This document shows, one piece after another, positions 1 through 12,301 of a stretch of DNA of 64,000 nt; within the stretch, counting starts at the first letter, position 1, and every line of letters starts with the position of its first letter. Position numbers and translations under genes: made by a program. Under the pieces are notes generated by a model. The model had not been told where the DNA came from. It saw only the letters and a program-made list of their open reading frames with translations, and ran no database searches. Origin of the DNA: Symbiodinium natans (taxonomy: Eukaryota > Sar > Dinophyceae > Suessiales > Symbiodiniaceae); the NCBI GenBank assembly GCA_905221605.1, contig CAJNDS010002098.1, forward strand, positions 153,874 through 217,873, read 5' to 3'.

Positions 1-13
1 AAGCAAAGCTCTC

Positions 14-143
14 TTACTGCGGTGCTCCCTGGCCTAGGCTTTATGTTCCCTTCATAATTATACTAGTAGAATAACCACCAAAACTTAACCCTATTCTAAT
101 TATTAAGGCCCCTATATTACTGTGGTGCTCCCTGGCCTAGGCT
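14..143. mobile_element. Introner-like insertion flanked by a 27-bp direct repeat
   Basis: Positions 14-40 and 117-143 are the same 27 bases with one mismatch (C at 20, T at 123) and contain GCTCCCTGGCCTAGGC. The 76 bases between them form intron 25-26 of UBA1. The CTAG in each copy supplies the AG|GC donor (minus strand, copy at 117-143) and the AG|GC acceptor (copy at 14-40). The insert ends in AATTATTAAGGCCCCTATA, shared with copies at 40 and 62 kb. Confidence 0.75.
18..33 (-). CDS. UBA1: UBA1 exon 26 (16 bases)
   Basis: Sixteen bases encoding QGAP between split codons, with acceptor CCTAG|GCC and a canonical donor GCA|GTAAGA. It follows a 103-base intron whose two ends are the same 27-bp direct repeat. 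The rest of the gene, including the ubiquitin-fold domain, lies left of the window. Confidence 0.75.
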
Positions 144-3100
144 GGTGGCATAAAGGTTGGCAGCCGCAAGGAGGAAGTCGACGTGCAGCGCGTCGTTGGC
201 ATCGAACTGCGGAGGTTCCAAGTGCGCAACTACGGCGACCCGAGAGCTAAGGCGAGAAACTGGGCACAACAGGGGCCTGTAATGCATCCTCATAAGGTCG
301 TATAAAGGTCCTAGTAAGGTCCTAATATCATTATTTGAGAGTGGCTTTTGCAGTTTGAGCGGTTTCAGGAACTACTGTGGGGCACCGGACTGCTTCCTTT
401 CCGGCGAAAGAGGCTTCCGTTGTTTAGCTTTCGCGGGCCTGCCTCTCAGTAGCATGAAAGCTCGCAGCATGATGTGGGACTGATGCGGGCTTGTGTTTCT
501 GTTCCCCAAGCAAGCCCTCAACATCAAACCTGGAATCTAAGAGGGCGATTGCAGCTCACGAAATATCTCGGAGAGTTCGGCTATGGTTTGAGGGATCGGG
601 GTTTGAGGGATCGGGGTTTGGGATTTAAGGTTCCGGATGTCGAAGCTTAGGGTTTTTTGCTTCTCAGGTTCAGTACAGCTTGCGAAGACCTCCTAAACCC
701 TAAACCCTAAACCCTAAACCCTAAACCCTAAACCCTAAACCCTAAACCCTAAAGGGCACTTTCAAGACTTTGCTTCGACGATTCAGCCCATGCCTTGATC
801 GGCGCCGGCGGACGCTTTGGTCCACTCCAGAACTTGGTGCCTTCGGACGTGACCTGATACTTGGGATGTTCCCCCTTATACTAACAGCTCCTTAATGGGG
901 ATTATAGTACCCCCCCCCCCCCTATAGTCCCTGTGAATAAGGACTGTTCGTATAAGGGGGAACATCCGACCTGATACCATCACGTACAATCCTTGCGATC
1001 CCAATAGCCCGACCCAAAGCCGAAAAAAACCCAAATCTGCCACCCACCTAGGTTCGACTTGCAGTCGCACTTTGGTGACTGGGGCTCCGGGTGATGCTTC
1101 TGCGAAAGCAGCCAGCTTCGGGCTCGGAATCGTTTGAGCTGGTTGGCAACTGGTTGACAGTGCTTGGAACATCTTGGAAGGATCTCGGTCATAGAAGTTG
1201 GACCCAGTCTGCACATCAAGGTCGCTCATGCGGGGTGCCTGCAGGGTGCTTCAGGCGCAGGCGCTGAGAATACCTTAAGCCACAGACCTGAAGAGTAGAC
1301 CTTCTAAAGTCAAAGAGAGTAGGACTCAGAATCATTTGCCAAAAAGGAGCCTATGCATCCTATGCCCAATGCCCGCATGCCTAGAACCTTGGAAGAGCCG
1401 TAAGAGCTTCGGCAACCCTTTTAACGCCATTAGCGTTTGTAGAGGCTTTCAGGAATCTGTCCCGTGAATCTTTCAAGTGTTCCGCCAATAAGGCCCCAGG
1501 CGTGATCCAGCGGGAAGGTGTGGAGCAGCTGCACGATGGAGTCGTGAAACCTTTGCTTCAGCTTCAGGGACTTTGAGCCTTCGGTTCTGAACTTCACGGG
1601 GGGGCGCTCCCAAAATGTTTCTAGGAAGCCTTAGCCTTATCGCAACCTAGGATGCCCCTCACTCAGAACACATACGGACGTCTGGAGCAGAACTTGGAAA
1701 CCGTATGCTACTCACATGAGTGCCGGTCCAAGAGCTACTCAATGGGCAACAAATCCAGCAATCATGTGCGACTGTTGTTGTCATCTTCTGAAACTAGAAT
1801 ACATAGGTAGGGGTCAGGTTGTTTACTCATGCTGTTTCTGGACGCTTGGGACGCAAGCCCGACCTGCCAAAACACAGCCAAAGGCCCTTGCTCGCGACTT
1901 TTTGCTATGATGCCGAGCTAGTACAGGGGCGACGGACCGAGAAACATTCCTCATGATGCTGGGCTTTCACAACCTCCTTTCGGCTAAAGTCAACCCCTCC
2001 GACCTTTTCGTGATGCTTTAACAAAATCCCAACACAACCCGCAACAACCCGCACCTTGCAGCGCTAGAAGACGTAGTTGCTGACGCATGCCTTGGGCCGC
2101 CACTTCTCCTGGAACTCCATCACTGCATACTCGGCACACGCGTCGAAGGGCTGCTTGCGCTGGCACGAAGCACGCTGTCAAGGTGCGGGGTTGGGGATGT
2201 GGAGCGTACAGTTATGGGGTCTGTGGTTCAAGCGGATTCAGTGGTTCTCAAAATAGTGACCCAACATGCATTTACCTTCGGCGAACCATAACCCTGCGAG
2301 AACTTCAGAGACATCGAAGGCAGTTCGTTAAGGGGTATAAGGAGGGACCCCTAGAAGGGACCCTTAGTCTTATTCAAAACCCCTACCTTAGATAGTCCCT
2401 AGAAATCTAAGAAGCCCCGAAGTAACCCCTAAAGAACCTCTCAGGCCCCTTACAAGGGTCCCTCCTTTAGTCCCTTGAGTTTGGGGCTTGGGGGAGGTTT
2501 GGGCCCTACCTTCTGCAGCATTTGCTGGAGGGAGCGCAGGCGCTGCACTTGTGACGTGCCGGAGCCCATGGAGGGCACCTTCTTCAAGTACCTCTTCAAT
2601 GCAAGAGAATCTGAGTTTAGGGTTTAGGGTTTAGGGTTTAGGGTTTAGGATTTAGGGGACTCTGGGGTTCGCGGGCTCAGGGCTTTAGGGTATCTTGGGG
2701 AACTGGCTACGGTTTCTTCAGAAAAAGACTTGAACAGGTCTGGGCTTTGACGATTTGAGAACTTGAGAGCTCGAAAATGCCCTGCGCGATTCGATAAAGC
2801 TTTAAAATCACTGAGAACCCTGCAAGCACGCTGCAAATCAGATTCAAGCTGCTAAATAGCTCCCGTAAAACACGGAAGGGCCATGCAATCAGTTGAAGTC
2901 GCACATACAAACACAAACCCTAAACCCGAAACCCCAGCCTCAAACCGCGAATCACAAAATCCTGCCAAACCTTCCGCGGCATCCCCTCAACACCTCGAAT
3001 CCAAAGCCTCAAAGGCACTATATTGACTATAGCCCCCAAGCAGATTGAATACACTGCGCAAACCGGTGCAGCAAGCCAATTATTCAAGACTCTTGATGTA

Positions 3101-4260
3101 AGTTCAGCCGCCGGGGCTCGGACAGGTTCAGGACGACTGGTGGTCGTTGTTGTGCCGGGTGGGCTATTGTTGGGTGCATGCCGGAACTCATGCCAAATTG
3201 CACTCGAAGCCCAAAGCCCTAAACCCCAAACGTCCTGAACACCTGAAGCCGGAACTCGACCCTGCAAAAAGAGGTTGAGGACGCATATGCCAACAACCGG
3301 CAGGGCACGACTCCGGGTCTTCGAGGAAGTTGTTTCCCTGCGCATCAGGAACTTGCATAATCCCTGCAGTACTGTGTTCAAAACTTAGAGTGCCTCGCTC
3401 TTCGGAATGCCAAGACGGAAGAGACAACTTAGAATCTTGGGCTGCGCAGTCGCTCGTCTGTAAGGCACCCTTCAAAAACCGCACGAATAGGCGCACCTAC
3501 GTGATTGCAAAGCAAAAACAGGTGCAAGAGGGTCGAACGCGTTTTTTCTGTGCGGTCGCTCATGTTTCGCGTCTTAGGCATCCGACAAAGCACCCGAATA
3601 GGCTCTATACGCGACCGCGGAGCACACAAAACACATTCGGTGATTATAGGGTCATGGATCGCCCATTCTAAAGCCCATGTGTACCCACTCAATTCCTCAA
3701 ATTAAGCTTGAGCTTGGCTTCCTAGTGGCACTGTTGCCGAGCACGCTGCAGATCCCAGTTGGCTTCATTGCTCCACTGTGGCATAAGCCCCAAAAAGCCT
3801 CAAGCCTTGAGGCCTGGATGCCTTAGCAAGAGTCAACCACTCAACTTGCGGCTCTCCACGAGCAGAAGCCGTGAACCACATCTTAACATACGCGGGGGCG
3901 CGGAGCTTCGGGCAATCACTATTGGAAAAGAGGACTCTCTTGCTTCTCTCTCCAGAGTCCAGTTTCTGGGGTCAGCATTCTGAAAAATGGTGGGCCGGGG
4001 TGGGGTGGGGGGGTCACACTACTTCAATAATATGCTGTTCCGGCAACAGTTCCGGCAAGATCTCGTGCTATACTGGGGCTTTGACAACAGGCCCACTTAC
4101 ACCGCACATTCACCCCAATACCTGAACCCTAAACCGCAGAACGAAACCTTGAAAACGCGCCAAAACAAATCCAAGGCATCCCCGGAATCTAAACCCTCAC
4201 ACTGTCTCTGTGTGTGTGTGTGTGTGTGTGTTTTCGTGTGTGTGTTTTCGTGTGTGTGTT

Positions 4261-4292
<32 letters not shown>

Positions 4293-4332
4293 TTCGTGTT
4301 CGTGTTCGTGTTTTCGTGTTCGTGTTCGTGTT

Positions 4333-4368
<36 letters not shown>

Positions 4369-7300
4369 CGGAAGATGTGCCGTCCTCGCGGGGGGTCTCC
4401 ACAAAGAGCTGCTCGAATGCCTCCCGTGCCTTGGTGTAAATTATTCCTGGGGTTTGGCGGTTTGGCCATTAGGGTTTAGGGTTTTGGGTTAGGGGGGATG
4501 TTTCCGGTATACTTTGGCAAGGTTTGAGGTCAATGTGCGGTGTCAGGACTCTAGAGGCCGTACGCTGGACCCATACAAGAAGTTATCGGACGGCCGAGGC
4601 ACCCGAGAGAAGCCTCAGCCCGAACTTGAGCTTGGCCCTCAAGCCTTAATCTTCTAACCCCAGACCCTCAAAAGGCTGCTTCCTGAACTTTCTATCCCCA
4701 GACTTCAGACATCTTCAAACTGCAAAGCTTCACAAGCTCAACAAGGGCTCTAAACCGCCCACGCCCTTGCACTTTATAGGATCTTAGGATCTGTAGTTCA
4801 GCATCATCGCTTCTTAAGCGCTGTCGTAGAGTAGAGATGCGCTGTCATCCTAACGAGCTCCTGAAATCTCAAGAAAATGAAGTGGCCGGGTTCGGGCTCG
4901 TAGCTGAGGGGTTAGGGTTTGGAGGTGTACGGTTTACTGCGAAGGCTTCTATAGACTCCTCACATTTGGATCCCAGAGTTCAGGATAAACCTGGCTCCCG
5001 CTTCACACTGAACATGGCCAGCGGCCCACTCGATGGTGTGCTCGATGGCATTCGGGAAGTGCTGGACGAGAGGCAAGAGCGTGTGGAATCAGTCTCAAGC
5101 TTAAGCTACTGAGTTGCATAAGCCGCAAGGTCCTCAAACTCAAAAGCACTCACAAGACCCAGAAGTCCAAATTCCTCAAAGGCCGCCGAGCCGGAGAACA
5201 GCCAAAACCCCAAGGCCTGAACCCAAAGTCGAGCCACCCCCTACACCCCTCAAAGGCTTCTAGTTTGTTTAGAGAGGGCTTGAGTCGCCCCTTTTGGTAT
5301 GAAGAATGCAAACATTCACATTATTAAACTCGCTATCATCCATCAGCTCATATGTAATATATATGTACGCTGCACGATATGCGCAGTATAAAGGTTCAGG
5401 GTACTTCGGGGGGTCGTGGTGGCACACGAACCCCCAGTTCGTGAGCAACACTCTCGCACAGGATGACATCGCCTAGAGCTTCCATGCCTGGGTTCGTGTC
5501 TTGGGAAAACATCGAAACGATCCAAGCCCTGAGCCCCACATAATTCTCGGTGCTGGTGGGGCCGAACCCTACGTCAGTCACCCGCTCTCAACATGAAGGC
5601 GCCTTGACGGTACAAAGCGGGATCGACTCCTCTGGAGGATCCTCCGTCAGTGATGCCAGATGCGGTGAGGCTTAGACCACAAACCAACTCAACTAGGACC
5701 TAAAACAAGGGAGGGTTTGAGACCGCTAATAGGGGTGCATATAAGCCACGGCTTTTGTTGGGCCCTCCGCTACGCCTTTGCTGCAGGAAACCTGGTGCCC
5801 CGAGCCTGCGAGTCTCCGTAGGACTGCGTCATCTTCGGCCTTTAGTGTCAAGCCACGGATGACAGGAGCTGCTGGGTCAACGTCCGCTTGTGCTAAGCTG
5901 CAACATGTTTCTGCATGGATGCGGGCCCGGAGCCCTTCTCACAAGCCTAATCCGCCTCGAAGTACTCAGAACCATGCCTTCGAGGGTTGAGTTGGTATGG
6001 CGTTGAAGGTTCTACAACACACAGAACATTGGACGTATCTGCTATATTGGACTATATCGCAGAGCCCGGAACCTAAACCAGGAAAATTAGCTAAAGTTGC
6101 CGCTGCCCTCCTACCACACACACCCAGATCTGGGGCTCACGCAGCACCACCTGCACATTGGCTTTTGTACCCAGCCTGCAGGAGACTACAACAAGCCGGG
6201 CAAGAAACCAAAACCGACAAAACAAAACCGGGAACTCCTGGAAACAATGCTCATTTATGTTCTGTCTGTCAATTGTTGTGTTGTTTTCTGGTTTTCTTTC
6301 TTTGTGCTGGTGGGCTTTGTGTTTTAAATTTCCATACCTACGTGAGACAAGTCATGAATGCGCAAAAAAAGGCAAGGGGGGATACCCGCATGCCCATATA
6401 AAAGGCATATATGTATATTATGTATACATAATATATATATATATATATATATGTATACATATGATCAGGGTGCGCCCGTTCCCCTCTCTCCGCCCCATGG
6501 TGCCCCTGGTGCTGTTGTATCCCCCCACCTGTGGTGCTTGTAGATTGGGATAAGTTCAGGGCTTTGAGTTTTGGGTGGAGGTTAGGATCTGGGACAAGGG
6601 TCTCGGGGGAAATGTGGTTGTGGGGTTCTGGGATTAAACTCAAGGGTTCAGGCTCAGGACTATGGTTGCAGGCTTTTTGGCAAAGGGGTTAGAGCTGGGG
6701 CTTTCGGGCTTCAGGGGGAGGGCCAGAACCTCCATTTGACCAAGTGCAGGTTTCCACGGCATCCTTCTGGTCTGAGGGATCTTGAAGGGCTTCGGTTTCA
6801 TTCAGTTCTGAATCCCACGCGCTAGACAGCTCTCTGCAGGTCCAGTGCTTGACATGCCCATCGCCAGAAGGCGCGCGCGCGCGCGCCGTTCTAAGAACTG
6901 CTGCAACTCCTGTCGAAACCTTCGAATTTTGGGGAGTTTTGCTCGGCGTTTGTGGTTCATGCCCCTGAGCCCTCAACATGCCCTAAACCCTAAACCCTAA
7001 GCCCTACATCCCTAAACCCTCAAGGTTTCCAACCTGGTCCATCCTGAAGCTTCCCTCCACAGCTGGCACGATTAGGGCCCGGGCGTCCCGGACTCCAGGA
7101 GCGGCTTACTAAACCACACGCAGCGGGAGTCCACGTACATGCGGGCCTGTGGGGGAAGCGGGGAACGGGGGTGCGCGCTGAAGTGGGTATGTTTCTTGCA
7201 GAGCATCATGGAGAGGAGGATGCATGGCAGGTTTTGCCGGTTGGAACGGGAAGAGGGGAAGCAGTGGATCGACATCCAGGACGCCATCTCCGAATGTTTA

Positions 7301-10300
7301 AAGGAGCCGAGGCTCCAAAGCTGTGAGCCTGGAAGCCAACATCTAAGGATATCCAAGGCCAGCAAAGCCCCCCAAGCCCCAGAGCCTAAACGCCACGCCC
7401 GAAACCCCCCAAGACTTTGACGCCTGGATGTTGTCGAGAGCATTGACCACGCAGTCCAGGCTATCCCAGAACTCGTCGTCAAAGGTGTCTTCTGTGTCTG
7501 GCCCCACGCCTCAGGCCGCTCAAGCCCGTTCAAGTGGACAGAGGATTTGATTAAGAAGGTTTTGAAGGTTTCAGGACTGGGGCTCAGTGGGACTGCTTAT
7601 GTCTAGGGCCCCATAGGGGCTGGGCACTCCGAGGGCGAGCATGTCATGCTTTCCGGACATCTCAGAAGCGCACCCGAGACAGAAGAGACCACATATGAGG
7701 CGTCGGCCCAAACCACCCCCCCTAAGCCTCAAATTGTTTCTCATATGGGCTGGCGGCGTCTTCTCTCTGCTTCGTATGCTTTTCCAGTTTTCTTCTCTTC
7801 CTATGCCTATTCCGCTCAATTCGTCCGGGTGCGTTTCAGGATAAGCAGAAATCCGAAGTGCTTTCCCAGCGGCCTGGAGCAATGTTACTTTAGAGCTTTG
7901 TAGGGTTGAACTGGTTCCAAAAGCTTAATAAAGTCGTGCGCGAATGTTCACAGTCTGGTGTTTTAGGGTCATGGGGCTTGGGGCTTGGGGGCTTAACCCG
8001 AAGCCCTAAACAACCACACTGAATCACTGAAGGCAAGGGGCGTACTTCCATAGCTTCCACCTTCAGGTCGGCGTTCATCGCCTGCTTTTTTAAAGCGGCT
8101 TCTGGGCTTTCAGGCGCATCTTGAGGGTTTGCAGGTGCAGAGGAAACCCTAAACCCTAAACCTCTTTTATCGATACAGAAACCTCTCTAGCCATGCCGTA
8201 GTCGTTGCTTTGGAGGGCACCTCGCTCCTTCAAAACGCCGTTGCAACCCATTGAGGTGTGGCCACCGTCTTACAAGCAGGCTCTAAGTGGGGCTTCTTCC
8301 GTGTGTGCTGCGTGTCCTTCCGACAAGACGTTTTTGCTTGGTAGTTTGCTTCATGTCTGCACAAACATCAATGCTACAGAAGACACTTTCGGGGCACCGA
8401 GGCAGAAACGTGGGAGAACTGCATTGAAATCTTAACCTACACACCAAGACCCTCATCCTCAACATTCAAACCCGAAACCCGAAACCCGAAACCCGAAACC
8501 CTAAACCCTAAATCCTAAACCCTAAACCCTAAACCCATGGGCGGAAGCATCCCAGAGGGCTCTCTTTGCAGGCTTAAGAGCACCCTGTCCTTGGCAGCCC
8601 GCGCCGCCACCTGCGATTTCGAGCTGCCGACGTCCGTCCTCAGTAGGGAATGGATGGGTTTTCTATAGGGCCCCTAATTCCCTCATTCCCTACTAAGAAC
8701 CAGGGGAAAAGGGCTCTCAGGTTTTCAGATGCACATAGGCGCACTCAGCTTAGCAACTTTGCCTGTGTGCTCAGCTTTGAGAGGCAGAAAGAATAGCAAT
8801 GCAGTGGTACCAGAACCAAGTGCAGGCGCTGGCATTAGCGCGTGCTCATAAGTCTTTTGAGCTCTCTGGCCAGGGAGCCTCTACAGCCAATCCTAAACCA
8901 CTCAAGTAGTTCTGGGCCTTCGGGCTTCCTTGTGTTTAGAGTCCCTAGGCAATCCCACAAACCCTAAACCCTCAACCCGCAACCCTAAAAACCCCTAACT
9001 TCGCGGCATGTTTTGGCTCGAGGTGTTCCGGGTCAGTGGTGCCCGTGAGGGATTTCGGGTTTTGTTCCCTAAGCCCTTAACGGTACTTCCAAACTTAGAC
9101 CTGGCACCACACCACATTCCACGCTGGGCTTCATGGGATCTGTCGAGGTTTAACAGTCTACTGGGGTAATCTTTGCATAGTCAGCAGGCTGTCGATGCAA
9201 GGCAGCCATGCTACTTGGCAGGTAGAACATTAAGCCCCAAAACCTGCTGCCCAGCGGTGCCGCCAGGAATTCCGGCGGCAGCCGGTCGTTTGCAGGCGCT
9301 CATTTTCTGCGGCGATCTCGCACTGAAAAAGGTTGGTGGCATGGAGCTTGGAGTTTTCGGCTTGAAAAGCGCGAGGGGGTTCAGGTTTTTATGACTTCAA
9401 GGCTGAAGGCTTAGCATTTTGGGGGTGCAGCCGGTGTTCTGGGAACTTAAAGACTAAAGTAACTAAAGCAGCATTACTTGAGGACCTCGGGTAGCCCTGG
9501 GGGTGCAGGGGGTGTTCTGGGAACTTGAGACTAAAGTTACTGAAGCAGCACTTTGTTACTTCGGCTGAACTCCAAGCTCGGCCACTGGTCGGAGGGCGCA
9601 CCCCCGTTCATCCTTGCTCTTGTGCCCAGCATTCTTTTAGCTGCATCCAGGCCTCGTCGGCGTGCAAAACAGCATCGTTCGATTCCTGCAAACTCTTGAG
9701 CAAATCACCACGGACCCCACGCTCGCCAATCTGTCGTTGTTGTTGCAGGCTGTGATCCGCTGAAGAGCTACGCTGAGCTCGGGCGAGAAGTTCATGGCAA
9801 CCTGTACGAAAGACAAGAAATGCGAGTTCTGCCGGCTTGGCGTCTGACATGCTGCGGCGTTACAGCTATAATTGAAAGCACCAGTGCATGACGGATGTGG
9901 CGACGCAATCCTTTGTTTACTGGGCTGCCATTCTTAGGCATCTTGAACCCCTGAGTCCGAGGCTGCCCTTCTCCAAGGCTTCCCATCCCTCTTGATCTGA
10001 ACAAACAAAGCCAACACTGAAAGAAACTGCGGGTTTGGGAGATCATGCACAAGTTCTGCATGTTGGCTCTCGAAATCTGCGATGCCTACGACGATGACGA
10101 CGATGAAGAGGAGTCGGAATCGGAGCCTGGGTCGACGGGTGCAGGCTTTAAGAGACCAATGCGCCGCACTACGCATCTCCTACGGAGGTTTACGATATTA
10201 GGGGGTGCCCTATTGGGGTTCTTATTATAAGGGGATCCCACTATCTGGGGGTGCAGATTAGGGGCCCCTTATTCTCGAAAATCCCCACTGTATACAGCAC

Positions 10301-12253
10301 CCGTGATTCCTTCAAAGAGGCCCCCCCGATTTGAAAGGAAATGTCGGTCTCGGTTCGGACGAAGGGTTTGCTCTAAGAACCTGAAAACTCGGTTCGGGGG
10401 GGGGGGGGGGCGGTAGACCTTCACGAACGGTGCCCCGCTGTCACACAGCAAAACTTCTCAGAAGTTCAGCTCGGTGGTGGAGTTTCTCAACCAGAATGGG
10501 GATCCTGCTTGGCATGGCTGTTTAAGTGATGAAGGGTCTCAGGAAAGGACCAGTCTTCCAACCAGAGTGTAAAAGATAAGAGGCCTACACTCTAAGCCCT
10601 TCAGCCAACACTCGCATGCTACAACCTTCAGCAATCGGCCACCAATCTGCGATTCTTCGTCGCAATGTCAAAATTTGCCGCAAGCCCCCAAACCCTCCAT
10701 TTTGAGACCGGGCTGCTAAACTACAAAGATCTGCGAAGCCTCGAAAATTATCAACGCCTCACCCAACCTTTCCACAACTCTCAGTCCGGCGCTTTCTGGA
10801 TCCGATGCGGCCTGTCCGGCGTAACACAAGCCCGACAGTAGTTACTTCAGTCTGAAGAGAACCTATTCTGTAGAATGTTTGAGAGCTCATGTTAAAAAAA
10901 CCAAAATAAAACAGGAATATCAGCAGGCTTGACGGGGATTAGGGAACAGGTTTTCAGTCGGCTTGAGTGGCTAGAGGGTCCGCGAAGCACGTGCGCACGC
11001 TGTACGCTGAAGGAAAAGGAAGCGTGGCTTAGGGCATGGGCCGCCACACTACAAACATAACTTCAAACACATCTCTTGCCTCATCCTTGGCGTCCTTCAG
11101 AGACAGCCTCGGATGACAAACAGTACTAGGCGGCAAAGCTATGGGTGCTGAGCCTCCCAATCCTGCTGAGTGGCACTCTCCTTGCAGTTGTGCCCATTCG
11201 TTGAAGCACTTCACGGGCCACCTGCCAGAGGTGCACTGAGCAACGGCTTAAGCGTGCAGGGCTTCAGCAAAGCTCAGCAAAGTGATAAGAGTAACCCCCC
11301 TCAACAAATAGAAGTCATGGGGGGGAGGCAACTTAGGAGGGGGGGGGGGGGGGGTGGCTTAAATAGGGTCTATTTGGAAGCTGAGAGTCGTGTTTTGGTG
11401 TGGTAGATAGAAAGGAAAGGGCATGATAAAGTAGCGAGAGGAGCTCTTCAATTCCCTTCCTTATCTCCTATGCTCTTTTCCTTCTTTATTGCAACAGGAG
11501 AAGACAGGAAAAGGGCTTCCATTCCCCACTTGTTCTTCCTTTCTTGTGTTTTTGTCATTTAGAGGGGAACAGGAGAAGAGGAGGGAGAGAGAAGGAGAGG
11601 GGAGAGAGAACAGGAATCCAATTTCAGTGGAATAGCAAAGAAAAGAATAGAAGAGAGATGAATAGAGAAGAGGGAGAGACAAAACGAGGCGCTGAGAAGA
11701 TGGCACTCTTCTTTATCTATCCTATCTCCCTTATCTCCTTTACCTTCCTAGGCTTTATCATTCAAGTTCTTTTCTTGTGTTTTATCAGTTAAACGGAAAC
11801 AGAAGGAGAGAAGGGAACGGGAAGTGAGAGAGGAGAGACAAAAAGGAGGCCATTTTAATTTTCTGGAAGGGTACTGAACAGAAGAGAGGAGACAAGAAAC
11901 AAGGAGACGGAGGAACACAACAAGGCGCAAAGAAGATGGCACTCTTCTTTATCTATCATCTCTCCCTTCCTTGTCTCTCCCTTTTCCCTCTATTATTAAA
12001 AAGGACAAGACCTCTTCGCAGATAGGTGCCCTCTCTCTTCTTCAGGAAGCCCCCTTGCCCTTATTTTGCTTGCCTTCTGAAACGACAAGGAAAACAACAC
12101 ATAGAAAGAGAGGAAATGGAATGAACCAATAGGCAATGGAGCTCTTCAATTTCTTTCCCTATCTCTTTTCTTCTTTTTTCATTCTTCATTCAACAAGGAA
12201 AAGAAGCTTCCTTTTGTGTGTTTTTGAGATTTAAAGGAGAACAAGAGAAGAGA

Positions 12254-12301
<48 letters not shown>

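Noticed and set aside
5385..5455. Minus-strand [13 protein letters not shown] as the catalytic-cysteine exon
   Set aside because: It resembles E1 'DPPExxIPxC' but breaks phase; 5603-5670 gives an exact motif with correct splice sites.
9000..9025. GGCATGTTTTGGCTCGAG as a spliced-leader relic
   Set aside because: Needs an insertion and a mismatch; not beyond chance.
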